Below are positions 1-5,685 of a stretch of DNA of 10,609 nt, piece after piece. Location of the stretch: positions 1-10,609 of the forward strand of contig JBCDFA010000280.1 in the NCBI GenBank assembly GCA_039178835.1. The letters are read 5' to 3'. A program made the translations under genes and the position numbers. The notes beneath the pieces were generated by a model. That model did no database searches. It was not told the origin of the DNA and saw only the letters and a program-made list of their open reading frames with translations. The DNA is from AL-N1 sp039178835 (GTDB lineage Bacteria; Chloroflexota; Chloroflexia; Chloroflexales; Roseiflexaceae). Position 1 is the stretch's first letter. Each line of letters begins with the position of its first letter.

Positions 1-2438
1 CTACTCCCCTCTGCGATAATGTAGAAAAATGGCCCATCAGGATCGGGGAGGATGAGAACCCATTCATCACCCAGATCGATTTTGATACCATCGATTTGCT
101 CAAGCTTCCGATCATGGTACTGCTGATTGAGGATACGCATGACTTTGCCTTTATGTTCCCAACGGCATGGGACACGCACCTGATCCATATAGTAAGGAGG
201 CAGATCGTAAATCACTTGAGACAAGCGCATCTGACGCAGCGCCAGTAACTCCATGATCTTCACAGTGGCATAGAGTCCATCTGCAACCGGATAGAAACTT
301 GGGAAAATATAGCACCCTGTACCATCGCCTAACAGTATCAGATCATCATTCTTGACAGCAGTACGCATCAGGGCTGAAAGAGTGGCACGTGTACGAATGA
401 TTTTGCCTCCATAGCGTTCAGCGATCTGCTCAAATGCACGTGGCGCGGTCACTGGAACGGCAACGCTTCCTCCCTTGTTGATTGCCATCACGAGGGCTGT
501 AACGGCGGCAAGGGCCTGCATGCCAGAGAGTCGTCGACCGGCATCATCGACCAGAAAGAGCTTTTCACCGCCACTGTCGAGGCGTACCCCCATATCGGCC
601 CCCATGACAGGAGTAATACGTGCAAGACGATTCATACCTTCTTCGAATTGCTGCGCCGTTAAGAAGACCCGATTGTCATCGAGATTAGCATTAAGCTCAA
701 CCACGTCAATTTCGAGACGTCGGAGGATGTTGGGCAGAATACTGGAGGGATTTGAGTTGGCATAATCAATGATGAGATTGAAGTCTTTTGAAAGACCTGG
801 GAGCGCTGCCGGACTTAGTGATTGTAAAAAAGCATCGGTGTACGTTTGCTCAATATTCTCGGCATCTGCAATACGGCCAATTTCATCGAGGTAGACCCGT
901 CGATAATCTTCCCGAAAGAAGACTCCCTCAATTTTGCGTTCAGTGGGTGTATCAATATCTAATCCGTGTGAGTCGAAGAATTTAATATCAACAACTCGAT
1001 TGTCAAGCGGAGAGAGTCGCAAATGGACACCACCGGCGGCCCCCATTGCATGGGTCATGTAGCGTGCTACCGGTATAGGGACGCTGTGTAACTCCACCAC
1101 ATTGACACCTGCTGATGGTAAGCCTGCGATAATGGCCCGCTTAAGCATACGTGAGGTGTAATGGGCGTCGCGGTTCATGATAACGCTCGAACCGGGTTGG
1201 AGGGTGGCACCAAATGCGGCGCCGAGTTTGGCACAAAACTCAGGAGTGAGATCAATATTGACCAGACCTGTGATACCATAGCGTCCAAACAATACCCGGC
1301 GACCCTGTGAGCCCCAGATGATGCTCGTTGTAATGGTGGCGCCTTCATCAATCTCTTTACTGGGCCAAATCTTAACATTTGCGCCAATGACCGCCCCTGC
1401 ATTGATGATAGTTTGATCTCCCACAACAACACCCTCAAAGAGCACAGCCCGACGTTTGATGTTGCATTGACGCAAAACAATCGCACCACGCAGTTCGGCA
1501 CGTTCGCCGACATACGAATTGCGCCACAACACTGAGCGGTCAATAGTTGCACGGGTATCCACGACTGTATAATTGCGAATGGCTGATGGGCCATGGATAA
1601 TAACGCCACCTTTGATCTTGGCGCCATGCCCGAGATAGACCGGCCCGTTGAACTGGGCATTCGGGGCAATCTCGGCATCTCCATCAACCCATACATCATC
1701 AAAAATCTTATAGCCAACCCGTGGCAAATTGACCTTGCCCGAAAGATAATCGTGATTGGCTCGCATGTATTCCTCAATGGTGCCAACGTCAGTCCAATAT
1801 CCTTCCGCAATATAGCCCATGATTTTGTCGTCTTTGAGGAGCATGCGTGGGAAGATATCTTTGGACCAGTCTAATACCTTCCCTTTTTCAATATATTTAA
1901 AGACATCAGGGTTAAGAACATAGATACCGGTATTGACCGTATCGGAGAAGACCTCACCCCAACTTGGTTTCTCAAGGAACTGTCGCACATGTCCATCTTC
2001 GTCAACAATAATAACACCGTACTCAAGAGGGTTTGGCACACGTGTGAGGGTTAGGGTAGCCACCGCGCCACTGGCATCGTGAGATGCAATAATCTTGGAA
2101 AGGTCAAAATCTGTGAGCGCATCACCAGAAATAACAAGGAATGGTTCCTTGAGCATATGTTCAGCATTTTTGACACTTCCCGCAGTTCCAAGGGGTTGTT
2201 CTTCGACGGAGTACTCAATGTTGACTCCATAGGCTGTTCCATCACCAAATTCGTCCTGAATGACATTGGCAAGATACTGTACAGTGATGATAATATCGGT
2301 AATACCATGAATTTTGAGCAATTCAATGATATGACCAATCACCTGTCGATCCACGATCGGAACCATCGGCTTTGGGCGATTAATTGTGAGTGGTCGAAGA
2401 CGTGAGCCTTCCCCCCCAGCCATGAGCACAGCTTTCAA
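1..2438 (-). CDS. Mannose-1-phosphate guanylyltransferase / phosphomannomutase-like fusion (partial, 3' end outside window)
   Basis: The reading frame is open for 812 codons from a TTG start to the left edge. Residues 1-240 are a nucleotidyltransferase of the sugar-1-phosphate type: KAVLMAGGEGSRLRPLT at the N-terminus, PKPM near 23-26, metal-site GDALTDFD around 105-112, FLEKP 154-158, NTGIY from 169 and GYWTDVGT near 213-220. Residues ~254-370 carry hexapeptide (left-handed beta-helix) repeats. From ~378 on it resembles a phosphohexomutase: MNRDAHYTSRMLKRA from 421, with S429 a candidate phosphoserine position. The usual DGDxDR metal loop is replaced by LDSGGEK near 620-626, and the sugar loop reads GDGTG near 704, so the mutase half may be inactive or regulatory. 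The likely role is making GDP-mannose or a related nucleotide sugar for envelope polysaccharide. TTG was chosen because the next ATG would remove the first beta strand and nucleotide loop, and because AGAGGAG lies 7 bases upstream. Substrate specificity is inferred. Confidence 0.93.
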   Translation of the reverse strand, partial: MKAVLMAGGEGSRLRPLTINRPKPMVPIVDRQVIGHIIELLKIHGITDIIITVQYLANVIQDEFGDGTAYGVNIEYSVEEQPLGTAGSVKNAEHMLKEPFLVISGDALTDFDLSKIIASHDASGAVATLTLTRVPNPLEYGVIIVDEDGHVRQFLEKPSWGEVFSDTVNTGIYVLNPDVFKYIEKGKVLDWSKDIFPRMLLKDDKIMGYIAEGYWTDVGTIEEYMRANHDYLSGKVNLPRVGYKIFDDVWVDGDAEIAPNAQFNGPVYLGHGAKIKGGVIIHGPSAIRNYTVVDTRATIDRSVLWRNSYVGERAELRGAIVLRQCNIKRRAVLFEGVVVGDQTIINAGAVIGANVKIWPSKEIDEGATITTSIIWGSQGRRVLFGRYGITGLVNIDLTPEFCAKLGAAFGATLQPGSSVIMNRDAHYTSRMLKRAIIAGLPSAGVNVVELHSVPIPVARYMTHAMGAAGGVHLRLSPLDNRVVDIKFFDSHGLDIDTPTERKIEGVFFREDYRRVYLDEIGRIADAENIEQTYTDAFLQSLSPAALPGLSKDFNLIIDYANSNPSSILPNILRRLEIDVVELNANLDDNRVFLTAQQFEEGMNRLARITPVMGADMGVRLDSGGEKLFLVDDAGRRLSGMQALAAVTALVMAINKGGSVAVPVTAPRAFEQIAERYGGKIIRTRATLSALMRTAVKNDDLILLGDGTGCYIFPSFYPVADGLYATVKIMELLALRQMRLSQVIYDLPPYYMDQVRVPCRWEHKGKVMRILNQQYHDRKLEQIDGIKIDLGDEWVLILPDPDGPFFYIIAEGS

Positions 2439-2445
2439 TATGTGG

Positions 2446-2452
2446 CTCCTCT
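2446..2452 (-). promoter_or_regulatory. Ribosome binding site fixing the TTG start of the nucleotidyltransferase
   Basis: AGAGGAG on the minus strand sits 7 bases before the TTG at 2438-2436. It supports a TTG start giving MKAVLMAGGEGSRL, the expected N-terminus of this enzyme family. Confidence 0.8.
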
Positions 2453-2496
2453 TGTGCAACTACAGTGTTGATGCATTATGAGACATGTGAGCCATT

Positions 2497-2505
2497 AGTA
2501 TAGCA
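2497..2505 (-). promoter_or_regulatory. Extended -10 promoter of the nucleotidyltransferase gene
   Basis: The minus strand reads TGCTATACT, a TGn-extended -10 element, about 60 bases before the TTG start. Only a weak TTGCTC lies at -35 distance (18-base spacer). The 13-base block CATGCTATACTAA here is identical to the one before the dihydrouridine synthase gene at 3126-3138. The predicted transcript start is near 2490, leaving a 5' UTR of about 50 bases. Confidence 0.5.
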
Positions 2506-2618
2506 TGGTGATGCAGAATGGAGCAAATTTGCCCGCACAAATCTTTGCTAAGTTCTCTCGGAAGTTCTGTACAAAAAGATATGCTTAAGTTCATTGATAT
2601 TGATGATGAGTGAGTGCA

Positions 2619-2647
2619 ATGCAAAAAGATTAGTGTGTTTATCACAC
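2619..2647 (-). terminator. Weak candidate terminator at the end of the lipoprotein gene
   Basis: On the minus strand GTGTG-ATAAA-CACAC forms a 5-bp hairpin that overlaps the TGA stop and is followed by TAATCTTTTT. The stem is short and AT-containing, so it is at best a weak intrinsic terminator. Confidence 0.25.
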
Positions 2648-3022
2648 AGTAAATGTTTGTTCAGTATCTCCAACACGAACGGTGTATTCGCCAGGGGGGA
2701 AATCGCCATCAAGAACAATGGTCTCATCAATCATCGGTGCAACCATAATACATGCCTCGTCGTCACTATGTTCTGCCGTGAGCACAATGTTGATCGTATT
2801 GTCAGTACGTTCCTGTGAAATGTTGCTGAGTGAGGTGCAACCGTCCATAAGCGTTCCCTGGATGTGAGCCGTTACTTGTGCTGGTGCTGATTCGGCCACC
2901 TGAACATCTACACTATCTATTTGCATCAAATCCGCTGACGGTTCACTTCCTCCAGTTGGGGTGGTTGCTCCGCAGGCACTTACCATAAAAATGAGCACAA
3001 ACATCAAGAAACGTAGGTACAT
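2642..3022 (-). CDS. Small secreted lipoprotein of unknown function
   Basis: This is a 126-residue protein. It starts MYLRFLMFVLIFMVSAC, a short basic then hydrophobic signal peptide with lipobox VSAC, so C17 should be lipidated after signal peptidase II cleavage. A Thr/Gly/Ser/Pro linker follows, then a compact, probably beta-rich domain of about 95 residues with two cysteines (C62 in DGCTSL, C91 in EACIMV) that could form a disulfide. It ends in PPGEYTVRVGDTEQTFTV, the look of a beta-sandwich edge strand. The frame extends upstream to 3118, but the ATG at 3022 is preferred: AAGGAG lies 7 bases upstream and the upstream residues would bury the signal peptide. A TATAAT at 3044-3049 could be its -10, but no convincing -35 was seen. 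It diverges from the dihydrouridine synthase gene. I do not recognise a named family; the function is unknown. Confidence 0.82.
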   Translation of the reverse strand: MYLRFLMFVLIFMVSACGATTPTGGSEPSADLMQIDSVDVQVAESAPAQVTAHIQGTLMDGCTSLSNISQERTDNTINIVLTAEHSDDEACIMVAPMIDETIVLDGDFPPGEYTVRVGDTEQTFTV

Positions 3023-3029
3023 AAAGATA

Positions 3030-3035
3030 CTCCTT
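3030..3035 (-). promoter_or_regulatory. Ribosome binding site fixing the lipoprotein start
   Basis: AAGGAG on the minus strand, 7 bases before the ATG at 3022-3020. It decides for the internal start that exposes the signal peptide over the longer frame from 3118. Confidence 0.75.
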
Positions 3036-3127
3036 AATTCTTTATTATAAAATATAGGTATAAAACGTTTATGAAGTGTATATTGTTCCATCAGTAGTCC
3101 AGAGTCGATCCAAGACACGTAGGAGCA

Positions 3128-3136
3128 TGCTATACT
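3128..3136 (+). promoter_or_regulatory. Extended -10 promoter of the dihydrouridine synthase gene
   Basis: TGCTATACT is a TGn-extended -10 about 38 bases before the ATG at 3174. No good -35 hexamer is visible at 17-18 bases upstream, as is usual for extended -10 promoters. The surrounding CATGCTATACTAA (3126-3138) recurs on the opposite strand before the nucleotidyltransferase gene. Confidence 0.5.
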
Positions 3137-3173
3137 AACGACGACAATACCGTGGACAGAGGTTATAGAAACG

Positions 3174-4235
3174 ATGACACAAAATCAGTATGCCGATTTA
3201 CCAAACAGCTACAAGATAAACAATCTCTCAGTAACACCAAATATTACGCTTGCTCCCATGGCAGGTGTTACAGACAGTATTTTCCGTCGAATTGTGTTGC
3301 GGATTGGTGGATGTGGTTTGGTCAGTAGTGAAATGACCAACGCTGCGAGTGTGAGTCCCAAGGCATTAAAACGGCACAATTTGCTGGACTATTCACCGGA
3401 AGAGCGTCCTATTGTGATGCAAATCAGTGGGAATGATCCTGAGCTGGTTGCCAATGCTGCACGTATTGTTGAGCAACTTGAACCGGATGCAATAGATATC
3501 AACTGTGGTTGTCCATCGCCAAAAGTTACTGGCGGGGGGCATGGGTCAGCGTTGTTGCGCGATCTCCCCAAAATGGAACGCTTGCTCAAAGCCGTGCTCA
3601 ACGCCGTCGAAATTCCAGTAACACTTAAGTTTCGGGCTGGCTGGGATGAAGACACTCTCAATTATGTGGAAACCGCCAAGATGGCCGAACAGGCTGGTGT
3701 CGCAGCTCTCGCATTGCACCCACGCACCCGTGAACAACGGTATAGTGGTTCAGCCGATTGGGGACGGATCGCCGAAACGGCAGCAGCGGTAGCTATTCCA
3801 GTGATTGGCTCTGGCGATGTGAAAGATGCCCACGATGCCCTGGCCCGCCTGCGTGAAAGTGGCGCAGCAGGTGTGATGATCGGGCGTGGCGCGATGACCA
3901 ACCCATGGATTTTTCAACAGATCGAACAGGTACGACGTGGTGAATCAGTATTCGAGCCAACTCCAGCAGATAAATATGAGTTCCTGTTGAACTATCTCGA
4001 GATTTGTGAGATAGAAATGAATGAACGGCTGGCGCTCAATAAACTCAAACAGTTGATGGGCCGCTTCCTAGTTGCCCTGCCGGGATGTGCTGCCCTACGT
4101 GAGTCTATCCACCGCTCAACCACTGTCGAAGAAGCCCGCGAACATCTGGCCTATTTCTTCGAGCCCTATCTCGAAATGACAACCGCTGTTTCATCAAAAC
4201 GAGTGTTGATAGAAACACACGTGTTGACAGGCTAG
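3174..4235 (+). CDS. dus: tRNA-dihydrouridine synthase (DusB-like)
   Basis: This 353-residue protein is the usual length for bacterial Dus enzymes, FMN-dependent flavoproteins that reduce specific uridines in the tRNA D-loop with NADPH. The TIM-barrel motifs appear in order: LAPMAGVTDSIFRR (FMN site, residues ~26-39), MQISGNDPE (82-90), DINCGCPSPKVTGGGHGSAL with catalytic C113, VTLKFRAGWDED (~150), LHPRTREQRYSGSADW from 181, VIGSGDVKDAHDA, and GVMIGRGAMTNPWIFQQI (phosphate-binding end). A helical tRNA-binding C-terminal domain follows. It is complete and unbroken. AGAGG 11 bases before the ATG is a weak ribosome site. The gene stands alone: a divergent lipoprotein gene lies before it and a hairpin follows its stop. 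The subfamily (DusB rather than DusA/C) is inferred from the CGCPSPKV style and not proven. Confidence 0.95.
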   Translation: MTQNQYADLPNSYKINNLSVTPNITLAPMAGVTDSIFRRIVLRIGGCGLVSSEMTNAASVSPKALKRHNLLDYSPEERPIVMQISGNDPELVANAARIVEQLEPDAIDINCGCPSPKVTGGGHGSALLRDLPKMERLLKAVLNAVEIPVTLKFRAGWDEDTLNYVETAKMAEQAGVAALALHPRTREQRYSGSADWGRIAETAAAVAIPVIGSGDVKDAHDALARLRESGAAGVMIGRGAMTNPWIFQQIEQVRRGESVFEPTPADKYEFLLNYLEICEIEMNERLALNKLKQLMGRFLVALPGCAALRESIHRSTTVEEAREHLAYFFEPYLEMTTAVSSKRVLIETHVLTG

Positions 4236-4265
4236 AAGTGTTGCGGTAACATACGCAAACGCGAA

Positions 4266-4293
4266 GAGCCCCACGGTATGCGCCGAGGGGTTC
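4266..4293 (+). terminator. GC-rich hairpin after dus, possible terminator
   Basis: GAGCCCC (4266-4272) pairs with GGGGTTC (4287-4293, one G-U). Inside, CGG pairs with CCG across an A-A mismatch and a TATGCG loop. It begins 30 bases after the dus stop. The sequence after it is TCTCATGTC with no real T-run, so a termination role is plausible but not shown. Confidence 0.4.
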
Positions 4294-4320
4294 TCATGTC
4301 AATTAGTCTACTCTTTCCAA

Positions 4321-4332
4321 ACTCGTACGAGT
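4321..4332 (+). other. Perfect 12-bp palindrome upstream of the recombinase gene
   Basis: ACTCGTACGAGT is its own reverse complement and lies about 107 bases before the recombinase ATG. It could be an operator. It does not resemble a dif or Xer core site. In the rest of 4236-4439 I see only the hairpin at 4266-4293, a short TTGCG/CGCAA inverted repeat (4241-4258) and the ribosome site AGGAG at 4430-4434; no clear promoter. Confidence 0.3.
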
Positions 4333-4439
4333 ATCGGTTACACGATGAATAGGTTGCGGTCACTAGTGGCGCGCGCTACCTGGCATGCGGTGAGTCTTTT
4401 CGCTTTCGTGCTGTCCCTTCGCGGGAAGTAGGAGTAAAG

Positions 4440-5396
4440 ATGGAAACACAGGTAACGCAGTTTCTTGAACATCTTGCTGAACAACGTGGGTTATCTGCAA
4501 ACACGGCGTCGGCATATCGTACAGATCTGGAACAGTTTATTCAATTCCTCAAAGGTCGAGGTGTTACGAATTGGGATGTGGTTAGTCATGATGATATCAT
4601 GGCTTTTCTCCTCTTTCTGCGGGAACGTCGCTATGCAAACTCGACCGTTGCGCGACGCACTGCCGCTGTCAAGTCGTTTTGTGCGTTTTTGAAAAAGTCG
4701 GGCATCATAGCGAGTGATCCAACCGAGAAGATTGACTCTCCCAAGGTTGATCGCTATGTTCCCAAGGCACTCACAGCAACACAGGTTGATGAACTACTCG
4801 AACTACCATTACGCAATCCTACGCCGGAGCGTTTGCGCGATAAAGCCATGATCGAGTTGTTGTACGCTACGGGGATGCGTGTCAGTGAACTGGTCGCTCT
4901 GAGTCTCACCGATTTGGATATGGCTGAAGAGAATATTCGGTGCGTGGGAAAAGGTGGACGCGAACGTCTCCTTCCATTAAGCGGTTCATCCATCACATCG
5001 CTGGAGGAATATCTCGATATTGCTCGTTCTCAGCTAAGTCGGACCAATAGCCAGAAGGCAGATGCGTTGTTCCTCAACCACCGTGGTAAACGACTCACAC
5101 GACAGGGTTTCTGGCTGATCCTTAAAGGATATGCCGAAGAGCTTGGTATCTATGAATTAACGCCGCATATGTTGCGACATTCCTTTGCCGCCCATATGAT
5201 CGATAGTGGTGCCGATGTTCGTTCTGTTCAGGCCATCCTTGGACACGCCTCGATTTCAACAACGCAGGTGTATACCCAACTAGAGGAACAGAAACAAAAA
5301 ACGACGCCTCGAACAAATACGCAATCCGAAGAAACGGTATCTGAGCAGGTCGATAAACAGGAACCAGAAACAGTCGTGGTGTTGGAAGACAAATAA
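4440..5396 (+). CDS. xerD: Tyrosine recombinase, XerC/XerD type
   Basis: The protein has 318 residues. Residues ~1-88 form the SAM-like core-binding domain (LAEQRGLSANTASAYRTDL, typical of XerC/D), and ~108-285 the catalytic domain. All six catalytic residues can be placed: R147 (ATGMRVSEL), K171 (GKGGRER), H243 and R246 (HMLRHSFA), H269 (LGHASISTTQ) and the nucleophile Y278 (VYTQ). Known Xer enzymes resolve chromosome dimers at dif with FtsK. The gene is isolated from phage or integron-like genes and the protein is close to the canonical length, so a housekeeping Xer role is more likely than a mobile-element integrase. Whether it is XerC or XerD cannot be decided here. An odd feature is a ~35-residue tail after Y278 rich in Gln, Glu, Lys and Thr, ending EPETVVVLEDK, beyond the usual end of the family. 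AGGAG sits 5 bases before the ATG. Confidence 0.92.
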   Translation: METQVTQFLEHLAEQRGLSANTASAYRTDLEQFIQFLKGRGVTNWDVVSHDDIMAFLLFLRERRYANSTVARRTAAVKSFCAFLKKSGIIASDPTEKIDSPKVDRYVPKALTATQVDELLELPLRNPTPERLRDKAMIELLYATGMRVSELVALSLTDLDMAEENIRCVGKGGRERLLPLSGSSITSLEEYLDIARSQLSRTNSQKADALFLNHRGKRLTRQGFWLILKGYAEELGIYELTPHMLRHSFAAHMIDSGADVRSVQAILGHASISTTQVYTQLEEQKQKTTPRTNTQSEETVSEQVDKQEPETVVVLEDK

Positions 5397-5409
5397 GGCA
5401 TTGGGACGA

Positions 5410-5438
5410 TTGTCATAGCAAAAGTGATATGGTATAGT
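5410..5438 (+). promoter_or_regulatory. Sigma-70-type promoter of the T-box/glyS unit
   Basis: TTGTCA (5410-5415) and TATAGT (5433-5438) each match the consensus at 5 of 6 positions, with an ideal 17-base spacer. The predicted start near 5445 coincides with the first base of Stem I of the T-box leader, which supports both calls. Confidence 0.8.
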
Positions 5439-5584
5439 GCCGTTAACAGCGACGAAACAGAAGAGTACCTGCGTATCCAATCATAGCGAGTCAGGGAGGG
5501 TGTAAGCCTGATGATTAGGACGTAGGGAAGGGCACTGTGGAGCTGTTGGTTGATGAGAGACCAGCTTTGTAGTCTGGCTGGTAA

Positions 5585-5624
5585 CTGGGGTGGGACCGCG
5601 TGTAGTCAAACTATGCGTCCCCAG
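5585..5624 (+). promoter_or_regulatory. T-box antiterminator with UGGG acceptor-binding bulge
   Basis: Helix A1 pairs CTGGGG (5585-5590) with CCCCAG (5619-5624). The 7-base bulge TGGGACC (5591-5597) should bind the tRNA NCCA end. Helix A2 pairs GCGTGTAG (5598-5605) with CTATGCGT (5611-5618), including G-U pairs, around a TCAAA loop. CCCCAG is shared with the terminator, so the two structures exclude each other. The variable bulge base is G, not the A expected to pair with a U73 discriminator. Confidence 0.85.
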
Positions 5625-5651
5625 GCGATTATACGTCGTCTGGGGCTTTTT
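5619..5651 (+). terminator. T-box-controlled intrinsic terminator
   Basis: CCCCAGGCGA (5619-5628) pairs with TCGTCTGGGG (5636-5645) over 10 bp with one G-U. The loop is 7 bases, and C then TTTTT (5647-5651) follow. It ends 34 bases before the glyS start. Confidence 0.9.
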
Positions 5652-5670
5652 GTTGCTCTGGACTTTCACC

Positions 5671-5677
5671 AAAGGAG
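5671..5677 (+). promoter_or_regulatory. Ribosome binding site fixing the glyS start
   Basis: AAAGGAG lies 8 bases before the ATG at 5686. It excludes the longer in-frame start at 5590, which falls inside the T-box antiterminator. Confidence 0.85.
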
Positions 5678-5685
5678 TATCGTGT

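Larger units (their letters stand above)
5445..5651 (+). ncRNA. Glycine T-box riboswitch (glyS leader)
   Basis: The parts can be paired by eye. Basal Stem I is AACAGC (5445-5450) with GCTGTT (5542-5547). A K-turn follows (GACGAA against GGA), then ACAG (5457-5460) with CTGT (5535-5538). The specifier loop has the loop-E signature AGTA on the 5' side and GAA on the 3' side, followed by GGC at 5531-5533, a glycine codon. Upper Stem I pairs 5468-5474 with 5520-5526, continues with CCAATCAT against ATGATTAGG (bulged A), and ends in the AG-bulge AGCGAG and an apical loop closed by CAGG/CCTG. Stem III is ACCAGC (5560-5565) with GCTGGT (5577-5582). Only 12 bases separate Stems I and III, so Stem II is absent, as known for glyQS T-boxes. 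The T-box GGGTGGGACCGCG follows (5588-5600). Uncharged tRNA-Gly should stabilise the antiterminator and allow glyS transcription. Confidence 0.93.

Noticed and set aside
1175..1810. A 211-codon minus-strand open frame
   Set aside because: It lies in another frame inside the nucleotidyltransferase gene, whose translation is continuous and motif-rich throughout.
2527..2542. ATTTG/CAAAT inverted repeat as a terminator
   Set aside because: The stem is only 5 bp, has no T-run, and sits just upstream of the nucleotidyltransferase promoter.
4236..4439. dif-like recombination site beside the Xer gene
   Set aside because: I found no 28-base pair of Xer-binding arms with a central spacer; the only palindrome does not fit.
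5590..5685. Upstream in-frame start extending GlyRS by 32 residues
   Set aside because: It would translate through the T-box bulge and terminator. The ATG at 5686 has AAAGGAG and the expected GlyRS N-terminus.
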